Source: Actinomycetes bacterium (GTDB lineage Bacteria; Actinomycetota; Actinomycetes; Actinomycetales; Cellulomonadaceae). From it: a stretch of 13,104 bases of DNA. Location: contig JAEWGQ010000030.1 in the NCBI GenBank assembly GCA_023388235.1, positions 1 to 13,104 of the forward strand. Direction: 5' to 3'. The translations under genes were made by a program, and so were the position numbers. The notes beneath the pieces are model-generated. The model worked only from the letters and a program-made list of their open reading frames with translations. It did no database searches and was not told where the DNA came from. Shown piece after piece: positions 6,086 to 12,553 of this stretch (the first letter of the stretch is position 1; each line of letters begins with the position of its first letter).

Positions 6086-7051
6086 ATGAGCACTGTCACG
6101 ACACCGTCCCAGTCGCAGGCGTCCGCCGCGCCGCCGCGCACGCCCGGCCGGCCCACCCGCTCCGGACGCAGCCGCCGCGAGGGCAGCGGCTGGCCCTTCA
6201 TCCTCCCGTTCGCCTTCGTCGCCGTGCTGTTCCTCGTCGTCCCCACGCTCTGGGGCCTCGGGCTGAGCTTCACCGAGCAGTCCCTCATGGGGAACGGCGG
6301 CTGGGTCGGGTTCGACAACTACGCCGAGGCGTTCGGCGACGCGACCATGTGGTCGACGCTCGGGAACACCGTGGTGTTCACCCTCATGAGCACCATCCCG
6401 CTCGTGGTCGTCGCGCTCGCGATGGCCCTGCTCGTCTACACCGGCCTGCCGGGCCAGTGGATGTGGCGGCTCGCGTTCTTCGCGCCGTACATGCTGCCGG
6501 TCGCGGTGGTCGTGCAGATCTGGGTGTGGCTCTACCAGCCCGAGATCGGCTTCCTCAACTACTGGCTGGACCGCCTCGGCCTCGACAAGGTCGGGTGGCT
6601 CACCGACCCGAGCGTCGCCATGTGGTCGATGGCCCTGCTGACCCTGTGGTGGACCGTCGGGTTCAACTTCCTGCTCTACCTGTCGGCGCTGCAGGCCATC
6701 CCGGACCAGATGTACGAGGCCGCCGCGCTCGACGGCGCGGGCTCGTGGCGCCGGCTGTGGTCGATCACGCTGCCGCAGCTGCGGTCCACCACCGTGCTCA
6801 TCACCGTGCTGCAGGTGCTGGCGTCCCTCAAGGTGTTCGACCAGATGTTCATCGCCTTCAACGGCGGCAGCGGCCCCAACGGCGTGACCCGGCCGATCCT
6901 GCAGTACATCTACGACACGGGCTTCACCGGCTACCGGATGGGCTACGCGTCCGCCATGTCCTACATCTACTTCGCGCTCATCATCGTGGTCGCCGTGGTG
7001 TTCCAGGTGCTCACCAGCGCTCGCCGGAAGGAGCAGGGCCGTGGCCGTTGA
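6086..7051 (+). CDS. Sugar ABC transporter permease, MalF/UgpA/AraP type
   Basis: First membrane subunit of the sugar importer (321 residues). A basic, Pro/Ser-rich cytoplasmic N-terminus (1-34) precedes six predicted membrane segments, the first at about 37-57. The EAA loop that contacts the ATPase is clear at 211-230 (EAAALDGAGSWRRLWSITLP). SFTE at 61-64 and VGFDNYAEAF at 74-83 are typical of the MalF/UgpA side of the family. It begins 16 nt after the binding-protein stop with a GGAGGG site, and its last 11 nt overlap the second permease gene, indicating coupled translation in an operon. It resembles AraP of the Bacillus arabinan-oligosaccharide importer in architecture; substrate is inferred from neighbours. 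Confidence 0.93.
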   Translation: MSTVTTPSQSQASAAPPRTPGRPTRSGRSRREGSGWPFILPFAFVAVLFLVVPTLWGLGLSFTEQSLMGNGGWVGFDNYAEAFGDATMWSTLGNTVVFTLMSTIPLVVVALAMALLVYTGLPGQWMWRLAFFAPYMLPVAVVVQIWVWLYQPEIGFLNYWLDRLGLDKVGWLTDPSVAMWSMALLTLWWTVGFNFLLYLSALQAIPDQMYEAAALDGAGSWRRLWSITLPQLRSTTVLITVLQVLASLKVFDQMFIAFNGGSGPNGVTRPILQYIYDTGFTGYRMGYASAMSYIYFALIIVVAVVFQVLTSARRKEQGRGR

Positions 7052-7973
7052 CACCCTCGGCGCCCCGGGCGCGCCCGCGTCGGGGTTCCGCCGCGCCTAC
7101 ACCGAGCGGCGGGAGGAGAACCGCCGCACCCGCAGCCTCGTGCTCGGCCGCAGCCGGGTCGCGACCGTCCTGGCCGTCGTGCTCCTGGTGCTCATGGCGC
7201 TGACCTGGCTGCTGCCGCTGCTGTGGGCGGTGGACACCTCGTTCAAGAGCGAGGCCCAGGCGCAGTCCGTGCCGCTGCAGTGGTTCCCGGACGGCGGCTT
7301 CACGCTCGAGAACTACCGGACGGTGTTCGAGCGCGGCGAGGTGCCGCGCTGGATGGCGAACACGCTGCTGGTCGCGGGGTCGGTCACGATCCTCACCGTC
7401 GCGGTCTGCGCGCTGGCCGGCTACGGGTTCGCCCGCACCCGGTTCCGCGGCAAGAAGGTGCTGTTCGCCGCCACGATCGCGCTGATCGCGGTGCCCGGGC
7501 AGATCCTCATCGTCCCGCTGTTCCGGCAGATGGAGTGGCTGAAGGCCGTCGACACCTACCAGGGCGTGATCCTGCCGCAGCTCGTCGCGCCGGTGATGGT
7601 CTACATCTTCGCGAAGTTCTTCGCCGAGGTCCCGCAGGAGATCGAGGACGCCGCGCGGGTCGACGGGGCCGGGCACTGGCGGACCTTCTGGTCCATCGTG
7701 CTGCCGATCTCGCGGCCCATCGTGTCGGCCGTCGCGATCTTCGTGTTCATCGGCGCCTGGAACAACTTCCTGTGGCCGTTCATCGTGACGAACAACCCCG
7801 ACCTCATGACGCTGCCCGTCGGGCTGTCCACCGTGAAGAACGCCTACGGCACGATCTACGCGCAGACCATGGCGTCGGCGGTCATCGCGGCGCTGCCGCT
7901 GATCCTGCTGTTCATGCTGTTCCAGCGGCAGATCGTCAAGGCGGTGGCGACCACCGGGCTCGGCGGTCGCTGA
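7041..7973 (+). CDS. Sugar ABC transporter permease, MalG/UgpE/AraQ type
   Basis: Second membrane subunit of the sugar importer (310 residues). After a charged N-terminus of about 38 residues the first helix runs about 40-63. The EAA loop is at about 202-221 (EDAARVDGAGHWRTFWSIVL), preceded by FFAEVPQEI, and LWAVDTSFKS plus FTLENYRTVF near the N-terminus are characteristic of MalG-type subunits. The GTG start at 7041 has AAGGAG 7 nt upstream, inside the end of the preceding gene. No ATP-binding gene follows; in many Gram-positive bacteria such importers share a MsmK/UgpC-type ATPase encoded elsewhere. The stop is followed by an inverted repeat that may end the operon. Confidence 0.93.
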   Translation: MAVDTLGAPGAPASGFRRAYTERREENRRTRSLVLGRSRVATVLAVVLLVLMALTWLLPLLWAVDTSFKSEAQAQSVPLQWFPDGGFTLENYRTVFERGEVPRWMANTLLVAGSVTILTVAVCALAGYGFARTRFRGKKVLFAATIALIAVPGQILIVPLFRQMEWLKAVDTYQGVILPQLVAPVMVYIFAKFFAEVPQEIEDAARVDGAGHWRTFWSIVLPISRPIVSAVAIFVFIGAWNNFLWPFIVTNNPDLMTLPVGLSTVKNAYGTIYAQTMASAVIAALPLILLFMLFQRQIVKAVATTGLGGR

Positions 7974-7988
7974 CGCACCGGACGGCGT

Positions 7989-8036
7989 CCCGGCGTCGCA
8001 CCCGCGCCCTACGCTGGGCGGACGTGCGACGCCGGG
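7989..8036 (+). promoter_or_regulatory. 13-bp inverted repeat enclosing the predicted lacI-type gene promoter
   Basis: CCCGGCGTCGCAC (7989-8001) and its exact complement (8024-8036) are separated by 22 nt that contain a good -10 box, TACGCT (8010-8015). Predicted start is near 8022, so the right arm begins the transcript and the left arm covers the -35 area. It could be a terminator hairpin for the transporter operon (no T-run), a paired binding site for control of the regulator gene, or both. The arms do not resemble the 16-bp operators. This fills the 102-nt gap between the permease and regulator genes. Confidence 0.5.
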
Positions 8037-8075
8037 TCCGGTCCGGGTCCGGGCGCGCGGGTGAGGGAGGCTGAC

Positions 8076-9122
8076 GTGGCCGGGAGGCGGCAGGGCGGCG
8101 TGACGATGCACGACGTCGCGGCGATCGCCGGGGTGTCCATCAAGACCGTCTCGAACGTCATCAACGGCTACCCGTACATCCGGCCGGAGACCAAGGCGCG
8201 CGTCGAGGCGGCGATCGAGCAGCTCGGCTACCGGGTGAACATCACGGCCCGGAACCTGCGCCAGGGCCGGACCGGCATGATCGGGCTCGCGGTGCCGGAG
8301 CTGAGCCTGCCGTACTTCGCGGAGCTGGCGGACTCGGTGATCCGCGCCGCCGAGCCGCACGGCGTCGTGGTGCTCATCGAGCAGACGAACGCCACCCGGG
8401 AGCGGGAGCTCGAGGTCCTCACCAGCGCGCGGCGGCACCTGACCGACGGGCTGATCTTCTCCCCGCTGGCGCTCGGCGCCGGGGACCGGGAGCGGTTCGT
8501 CGTCGACTACCCGATCGTCCTGCTGGGCGAGCGGATCTTCGACGCCCCCGCCGACCACGTGACGATGAGCAACGTCGAGGCGGCGCGCGCCGCGACCGAG
8601 CACCTGCTCGCGACCGGCCGCCGGCGCATCGCGGTGATCGGCACGCACGAGGGCGAGACCGTGGGCACCGCCGCGCTGCGCGTGCGGGGCTACCGGCAGG
8701 CGCTCGAGGCCGCCGGCGTGCCGTTCGACCCGGCGCTGCTCGCCCAGGCGGGCGCCTGGCACCGGTCGACGGGCGCCGCGGCGATGCACCGGCTGCTCGA
8801 GTCCGGCACCGCGATCGACGCGGTGTTCGCGCTGAACGACGCGCTCGCCCTCGGCGCGCTGCACGCGCTGCACTCCCGGGGCGTGGCCGTCCCGGACGAC
8901 GTGGCCGTGGTCGGGTTCGACGACGTGGACGACGCCGCGTACTCCTCGCCGCCGCTGACGTCGGTGGCGCCGGGCCGGGAGCAGATCGCGCGCACCGCGG
9001 TCGAGCTGCTGCTCGCCCGGGTGGCCGGCACCGCGGCCCCCGAGCCCGTGCGGGTGACCACCGACTTCGAGGTGGTCGTCCGCGAGTCCACGGCCGGCGC
9101 CCGGGAACGCGCCGCGACCTGA
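8076..9122 (+). CDS. LacI-family transcriptional regulator of the arabinoside module
   Basis: A 348-residue repressor of standard LacI/GalR length. The HTH is at about 11-33 (MHDVAAIAGVSIKTVSNVIN), the hinge helix at about 57-66 (TARNLRQGRT, with the leucine that wedges into the operator centre at L61), and a periplasmic-binding-protein-like sensor domain follows, with the C-terminal signature PDDVAVVGFDDVDDA at 273-287. GTG 8076 is chosen over an in-frame GTG at 8061 because GGGAGG lies 5 nt upstream of it. The gene sits between the transporter operon and the GH51 gene. Near-identical CG-centred operators before both (4671 and 9164) make it the probable local repressor, released by arabinose or an arabinoside. 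That pairing is inference from position and operator type. Confidence 0.93.
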   Translation: MAGRRQGGVTMHDVAAIAGVSIKTVSNVINGYPYIRPETKARVEAAIEQLGYRVNITARNLRQGRTGMIGLAVPELSLPYFAELADSVIRAAEPHGVVVLIEQTNATRERELEVLTSARRHLTDGLIFSPLALGAGDRERFVVDYPIVLLGERIFDAPADHVTMSNVEAARAATEHLLATGRRRIAVIGTHEGETVGTAALRVRGYRQALEAAGVPFDPALLAQAGAWHRSTGAAAMHRLLESGTAIDAVFALNDALALGALHALHSRGVAVPDDVAVVGFDDVDDAAYSSPPLTSVAPGREQIARTAVELLLARVAGTAAPEPVRVTTDFEVVVRESTAGARERAAT

Positions 9123-9129
9123 GAGCCGG

Positions 9130-9159
9130 TTGACGCGTCCGGGACCCGGTCGGCAGGAT
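9130..9159 (+). promoter_or_regulatory. Promoter of the GH51 arabinofuranosidase gene
   Basis: A -35 TTGACG (9130-9135), identical to that of the transporter operon, and a -10 CAGGAT (9154-9159) lie 18 bp apart. Predicted start is near 9166, inside the operator at 9164-9179. The promoter begins only 7 nt after the regulator's stop codon, so the enzyme gene can be transcribed apart from the regulator. Confidence 0.58.
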
Positions 9160-9163
9160 GTCC

Positions 9164-9179
9164 TCTACAACGATGAAGA
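9164..9179 (+). promoter_or_regulatory. Putative LacI-family operator O2 (GH51 gene)
   Basis: TCTACAACGATGAAGA matches O1 at 15 of 16 positions (A for T at the fourth), has the same central CG, and overlaps the predicted transcription start. It lies 11 nt before the AAGGAG ribosome site. Repressor bound here should block initiation. Confidence 0.75.
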
Positions 9180-9204
9180 ACCGTCAGCGAAGGAGCTGCG
9201 CCGC

Positions 9205-10713
9205 ATGATCACCGCCACCCTGACCCTGGACCCGGCGTTCCGGGTCGGTCCGGTCCGCCGGCGCACCTTCGGGGCGTTCGTGGAGCACCTCGGCCGCTGC
9301 GTCTACACCGGCATCCACGACCCCGAGCACCCCAGCGCCGACGCCGACGGCTTCCGCGGCGACGTCATCGAGCTCACCCGCGAGCTCGGCGTCTCGTCCG
9401 TGCGCTACCCCGGCGGCAACTTCGTGTCCGGGTACCGCTGGGAGGACGGCGTCGGCCCGCGCGACCAGCGCCCCCGCCGCCTCGACCTGGCCTGGCACTC
9501 CACCGAGCCGAACCTCGTCGGCGTCGACGAGTTCATGCGCTGGACCCGCGCGTCCGGCACCGAGCCGATGATGGCCGTCAACCTCGGCACCCGCGGCGTG
9601 CAGGAGGCGCTCGACCTGCTCGAGTACTGCAACGTGCGCGGCGGCACCGCCCTGTCCGACCAGCGCCGCGCCAACGGCGCCGCCGACCCCTACGGCATCC
9701 GCATGTGGTGCCTCGGCAACGAGATGGACGGCCCCTGGCAGATCGGCCACAAGACCGCGCACGAGTACGGCCGGATCGCCGCCGAGGCGGCCCGCGCCAT
9801 GCGCATGGTCGACCCCGACCTCACGCTCGTGGCGTGCGGGTCCTCCGGCGTCGGGATGCCGACGTTCGGGCAGTGGGAGCAGACCGTGCTGTCCGAGACC
9901 TACGAGCACGTCGACCTGATCTCCGCCCACGCGTACTACGCGGAGGAGGACGGCGACCTCGGCTCGTTCCTGGCCTCCGCGGTCGACATGGACCACTTCA
10001 TCGACTCGGTCGCCGCGGTGGCCGACGGCGTGCGGGCCCACAAGAAGCTCGCGAAGCGGATCCACATCTCGTTCGACGAGTGGAACGTCTGGTACCAGAA
10101 GCGCGCCGAGTCCGTGCCGCCGTCGGGCGACGACTGGCCCGTCGCGCCGGTGCTGCTCGAGGACAAGTACAACGTCGCCGACGCCGTCGTCGTGGGCAAC
10201 CTGCTCATCTCGCTGCTGCGGCACACCGACCGGGTGCACTCCGCGTCGCTCGCGCAGCTGGTCAACGTCATCGCGCCGATCATGACCGAGCCCGGCGGCC
10301 GCATCTGGAAGCAGACGACGTTCCACCCGTTCGCGCAGGCCTCGCGCTACGCCACCGGCGACGTGCTGCGCGTCGCCATCGAGGCGCCGACCTACGAGAC
10401 CGCGAAGTTCGGCGACGCCCCGCTGGTCGACGCCGTCGCCACCCGCGACCCCGAGACCGGCGCCGTCGCGCTGTTCGCCGTCAACCGCTCGACCACCGAG
10501 ACCGTGACGCTCGAGGTCGACACCCGGTCCATCCCCGGCCTGCGCGTGGTCGGCGCGACCAGCCTGTCGAACCCCGACCACACCTGGGTCGCGACCGCCG
10601 ACGACGACACCGCCGTGCTGCCGCGCGACAACGACACCGCCACGATCGACGGCGGACGGCTCACCGTGCAGGTGCCGCCGGTGTCGTGGAACGTGGTGCG
10701 GCTCGGGGCCTGA
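9205..10713 (+). CDS. abfA: GH51 alpha-L-arabinofuranosidase, intracellular
   Basis: Retaining exo-glycosidase that removes non-reducing alpha-L-arabinofuranosyl units from arabino- or arabinoxylo-oligosaccharides. The 502-residue length is typical of GH51. The acid/base is E173 in CLGNEMDGPWQ and the nucleophile E292 in ISFDEWNVWY, within two residues of the numbering I recall for the Geobacillus enzyme. FGAFVEHLGRCVYTGIHDP near the N-terminus and VRYPGGNFVSGYRWEDGVGP at 66-85 are strongly family-typical. The (beta/alpha)8 barrel is followed by a beta-sandwich from about 390. There is no signal peptide, so it acts in the cytoplasm on imported substrate. ATG 9205 has AAGGAG 9 nt upstream; the frame opens earlier (TTG 9130), but that stretch holds the promoter and operator. 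A hairpin spans its stop codon. Confidence 0.96.
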   Translation: MITATLTLDPAFRVGPVRRRTFGAFVEHLGRCVYTGIHDPEHPSADADGFRGDVIELTRELGVSSVRYPGGNFVSGYRWEDGVGPRDQRPRRLDLAWHSTEPNLVGVDEFMRWTRASGTEPMMAVNLGTRGVQEALDLLEYCNVRGGTALSDQRRANGAADPYGIRMWCLGNEMDGPWQIGHKTAHEYGRIAAEAARAMRMVDPDLTLVACGSSGVGMPTFGQWEQTVLSETYEHVDLISAHAYYAEEDGDLGSFLASAVDMDHFIDSVAAVADGVRAHKKLAKRIHISFDEWNVWYQKRAESVPPSGDDWPVAPVLLEDKYNVADAVVVGNLLISLLRHTDRVHSASLAQLVNVIAPIMTEPGGRIWKQTTFHPFAQASRYATGDVLRVAIEAPTYETAKFGDAPLVDAVATRDPETGAVALFAVNRSTTETVTLEVDTRSIPGLRVVGATSLSNPDHTWVATADDDTAVLPRDNDTATIDGGRLTVQVPPVSWNVVRLGA

Positions 10714-10807
10714 GCCCCGGCTGGTACGGGCGCGGGGCGCGGGGCCTGGTGGGGTCCCGCGCCTCGCGCCGCGTCGTGCAGGGGTCGGCCGCGGGTGGGC
10801 CCGCGGC
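10704..10807. terminator. Bidirectional terminator region between convergent genes
   Basis: The 160-nt gap between the GH51 gene and the convergent acetyltransferase gene holds strong hairpins and no gene. A 6-bp stem (10704-10709 with 10714-10719) has the stop codon in its loop. The main hairpin has a 15-bp stem (10729-10743 with 10756-10770; 14 Watson-Crick pairs, one G-U) and a 12-nt loop. A third is a perfect 8-bp stem (10788-10795 with 10800-10807) with loop TGGG. No T-run follows on either strand. The rest, to 10873, is GC-rich with no signal I can name. Confidence 0.68.
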
Positions 10808-10873
10808 GCTCGGCCTCGGGGGCGCGACCTGCGGGGTGCGACCGCGCGTGGGCACGGCGGCCCGGGCGGGTGC

Positions 10874-11419
10874 CTACAGCGCCTGGTGCAGCACCAGGTC
10901 GTGGTGGCGCTGCTCGCCCACCTGGAACGTCCGCTCGCCGACCACCACGAACCCGGACCGCCGGTAGAACGCCTGCGCCCGCAGGTTCTCGCCGTTGACG
11001 CCCAGCCAGACCCCGGCCGCCCCGCGCGCCCGCGCGGCGTCCAGGCTGGCGGCCATCAGGGCGCCCGCGACGCCCCCGCCGTGCCGGCCGGGCAGCACGT
11101 AGCACTTGCTCAGCTCGACCGTCGGCCGCAGCGGGACCACGGCGGCGACCTCCGGCGCGTACGGCTCGCCCGCGACCAGCAGCGTGTAGCCCACCAGGGC
11201 GCCGTCGTCGTCCGCGACCAGCACGTCCCGGCCCGGGTCGGCGAGGTGCGCCGCGAAGTGCGCGGGCGTGAGGTGCGCCGCGATGAACGCGGCGTGGTCG
11301 GCGGGCGTCGAGGACGGCGGGCACGCGAGCGGGAACGTCTCCGCGGCCAGCGCCGCGACGGCCCCGGCCTCCGACGAGGCGGCGGGCCGGACCACGACAG
11401 CGCGGGCGTCCGCGGTCAC
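10874..11419 (-). CDS. GNAT-family N-acetyltransferase
   Basis: A 181-residue acetyl-CoA-dependent acetyltransferase of unknown substrate. Motif A, which binds the pyrophosphate of acetyl-CoA, is at about 105-125 (SKCYVLPGRHGGGVAGALM), with the (R/Q)xxGxG/A loop as RHGGGVA. Motif B is at 140-157 (GVNGENLRAQAFYRRSGF), ending in the typical FY..GF. The N-terminal VRPAASSEAGAVAALAAETF is the usual first strand and helix. The GTG start at 11419 overlaps the stop of the upstream phosphatase gene as GTGA, so the two are probably translated together, although no functional link is evident. The YxRxGF segment and asparagine-rich loop recall small-molecule or antibiotic-type acetylases, but nothing fixes the acceptor. 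Confidence 0.9.
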   Translation of the reverse strand: MTADARAVVVRPAASSEAGAVAALAAETFPLACPPSSTPADHAAFIAAHLTPAHFAAHLADPGRDVLVADDDGALVGYTLLVAGEPYAPEVAAVVPLRPTVELSKCYVLPGRHGGGVAGALMAASLDAARARGAAGVWLGVNGENLRAQAFYRRSGFVVVGERTFQVGEQRHHDLVLHQAL

Positions 11420-12243
11420 CGGCCGCCCCAGCGCGCCCGGATCGCGCGGCGCGCCGTGCGGACCACCAGGCCGAGCACCCACGCGGACCCCGCCACCGTC
11501 GCCGCGTCCACGCCGCGGCGGGTCGCGTTGCGCCGCCCGCGGAACTCCCGGACCGGCCACCCCACCTCGGCCGCGTGCCGCCGCAGCCGCGCCTCGGGGT
11601 TGATCGCGCAGGGGAAGCCCACCTCGGACAGGATCGGCACGTCGTTCGTCGAGTCGCCGTACGCGAACGAGCGGCTCAGGTCGAGGCCCTCCCGCTCGGC
11701 GAGCGCGCGCACCGCCGACGCCTTGGCCTTGCCGTGCAGCAGGTCCCCGACCAGGCGCCCGGTGTAGAAGCCGTCCCGGTGCTCCGCGACCGTGCCGAGC
11801 GCACCTGTGGCGCCCAGCCGTCGCGCGATGATCTCCGCGATCTCGACCGGCGTGGCCGTCACCAGCCACACCTCGTGGCCCGCGCGCAGGTGCTGGTCGA
11901 GCAGCCGCTGCGTGCCCGGGAAGATCCGCAGGGACAGCACCTCGTCGTAGATGTCCTCCGCGATCGCCACGACCTCCGCGACCGACCGGCCCTGCATGAT
12001 CTCCAGGGCGCGCTGGCGCACCTCGTCGATCTGCTGCCGGTTCTCCCCGAACGTCAGGTACCGCGCCTGGTGCACCGCGAACCGGACGATGTCGCCGCTG
12101 CGGAAGAACCCGCGCCGGTACAGGCCGACCGCCAGGTGGAACGAGCTCGCACCGCGGATGATCGTGTTGTCCACGTCGAAGAAGGCGGCCACCCGGCCCG
12201 GCTGCACGGCGGCGCCGGTGGCGGGCTCGGTGGGCTCGGGCAC
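11416..12243 (-). CDS. HAD-IB family phosphatase (SerB-like)
   Basis: Magnesium-dependent phosphohydrolase of HAD subfamily IB, 275 residues. Motif I is FFDVDNTII (nucleophile D23, acid/base D25), motif II is LVTATP (T129), the motif III lysine is K172 or K174 in HGKAKA, and motif IV is GDSTNDVPIL (D197, D201). The helical cap lies between motifs I and II (about 35-105). The family (TIGR01490 type, SerB1-like) is often annotated phosphoserine phosphatase, but substrate is not established for most members. The C-terminus (about 248-275) has a short hydrophobic stretch followed by a basic tail, possibly membrane-associated. GTG 12243 lies 6 nt after a -10 box. Position beside glutaredoxin-like and rex genes matches the order of actinobacterial hemA-region loci (compare Rv0505c and Rv0508 in M. 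tuberculosis). Confidence 0.92.
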   Translation of the reverse strand: MPEPTEPATGAAVQPGRVAAFFDVDNTIIRGASSFHLAVGLYRRGFFRSGDIVRFAVHQARYLTFGENRQQIDEVRQRALEIMQGRSVAEVVAIAEDIYDEVLSLRIFPGTQRLLDQHLRAGHEVWLVTATPVEIAEIIARRLGATGALGTVAEHRDGFYTGRLVGDLLHGKAKASAVRALAEREGLDLSRSFAYGDSTNDVPILSEVGFPCAINPEARLRRHAAEVGWPVREFRGRRNATRRGVDAATVAGSAWVLGLVVRTARRAIRARWGGR

Positions 12244-12249
12244 CCGGCC

Positions 12250-12255
12250 ACTGTA
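12250..12255 (-). promoter_or_regulatory. -10 box (TACAGT) of leaderless promoter for the HAD gene
   Basis: Read on the minus strand, TACAGT ends exactly 6 nt before the GTG at 12243, placing the transcription start at the start codon. No Shine-Dalgarno sequence is present. The matching -35 area (about 12273-12278) would lie over the start codon of the divergent glutaredoxin-like gene. Confidence 0.62.
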
Positions 12256-12265
12256 GTCAGATGCC

Positions 12266-12271
12266 TACGCT
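12266..12271 (+). promoter_or_regulatory. -10 box (TACGCT) of leaderless promoter for the glutaredoxin-like gene
   Basis: TACGCT ends exactly 6 nt before the GTG at 12278, with no ribosome site between. Its -35 area (about 12243-12248) covers the start codon of the divergent HAD gene. The two -10 boxes are only 10 bp apart, facing outward. Confidence 0.62.
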
Positions 12272-12277
12272 CGTGCC

Positions 12278-12544
12278 GTGCCGACCACCGAGCCCGCCCC
12301 CGCCCGCGCCGTGCTGTACGCCCGCCGCGGCTGCCACCTCTGCGACGAGGCCCGCACCGTCGTGGCCGCCGTCGCCGCCGAGCGCGGGGCCGCGTGGCGC
12401 GAGGTGGACGTCGACGACGCGGGCCTCGCGGACCGCTACGGCGAGCTCGTCCCGGTCGTCGAGGTCGACGGCGTGCGGGTCGGTTACTGGCAGATCGACG
12501 CCGACCGCGTGCGCGACGCCCTCGCAGCCCCGCCGACCGCCTAA
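12278..12544 (+). CDS. Glutaredoxin-like (DUF836) thiol-redox protein
   Basis: An 88-residue thioredoxin-fold protein. The first strand and active site are AVLYARRGCHLCDEA, giving a CHLC redox pair (C19, C22), and the cis-proline loop is LVPVVEVDG (P59). This combination is typical of the short DUF836/glutaredoxin-like proteins of actinobacteria (compare Rv0508). Its redox partner, whether mycothiol, thioredoxin reductase or other, cannot be read from the sequence. GTG 12278 is favoured because it follows a -10 box by 6 nt and gives a standard N-terminus. The gene lies 9 nt before rex, consistent with a redox-themed neighbourhood, although rex seems to have its own promoter. Confidence 0.88.
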   Translation: MPTTEPAPARAVLYARRGCHLCDEARTVVAAVAAERGAAWREVDVDDAGLADRYGELVPVVEVDGVRVGYWQIDADRVRDALAAPPTA

Positions 12545-12547
12545 CCT
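12542..12547 (+). promoter_or_regulatory. -10 box (TAACCT) of leaderless rex promoter overlapping the upstream stop codon
   Basis: TAACCT begins with the TAA stop of the glutaredoxin-like gene and ends exactly 6 nt before the GTG of rex. The six intervening bases are all G and could also act as a poor ribosome site. I see no clear -35 element and no recognisable Rex operator (TTGTG-N6-CACAA type) here. Confidence 0.52.
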
Positions 12548-12553
12548 GGGGGG

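Noticed and set aside
8061..8075. Earlier GTG start for the LacI-type regulator
   Set aside because: The GGGAGG ribosome site lies downstream of it and serves GTG 8076; the HTH begins at the expected distance from 8076.
7011..8873. 620-residue minus-strand open frame across the permease and LacI-type genes
   Set aside because: Shadow frame: low-complexity His/Arg/Asp/Gln-rich translation and no start signal. The plus strand carries recognisable proteins throughout.
9130..9204. TTG start adding 25 residues to the GH51 enzyme
   Set aside because: The stretch contains the promoter and operator; AAGGAG and ATG 9205 give the standard family N-terminus.
9184..10581. 465-residue minus-strand open frame opposite the GH51 gene
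   Set aside because: Translation is Val/Gly/Asp/His low complexity; the GH51 frame has complete catalytic motifs.
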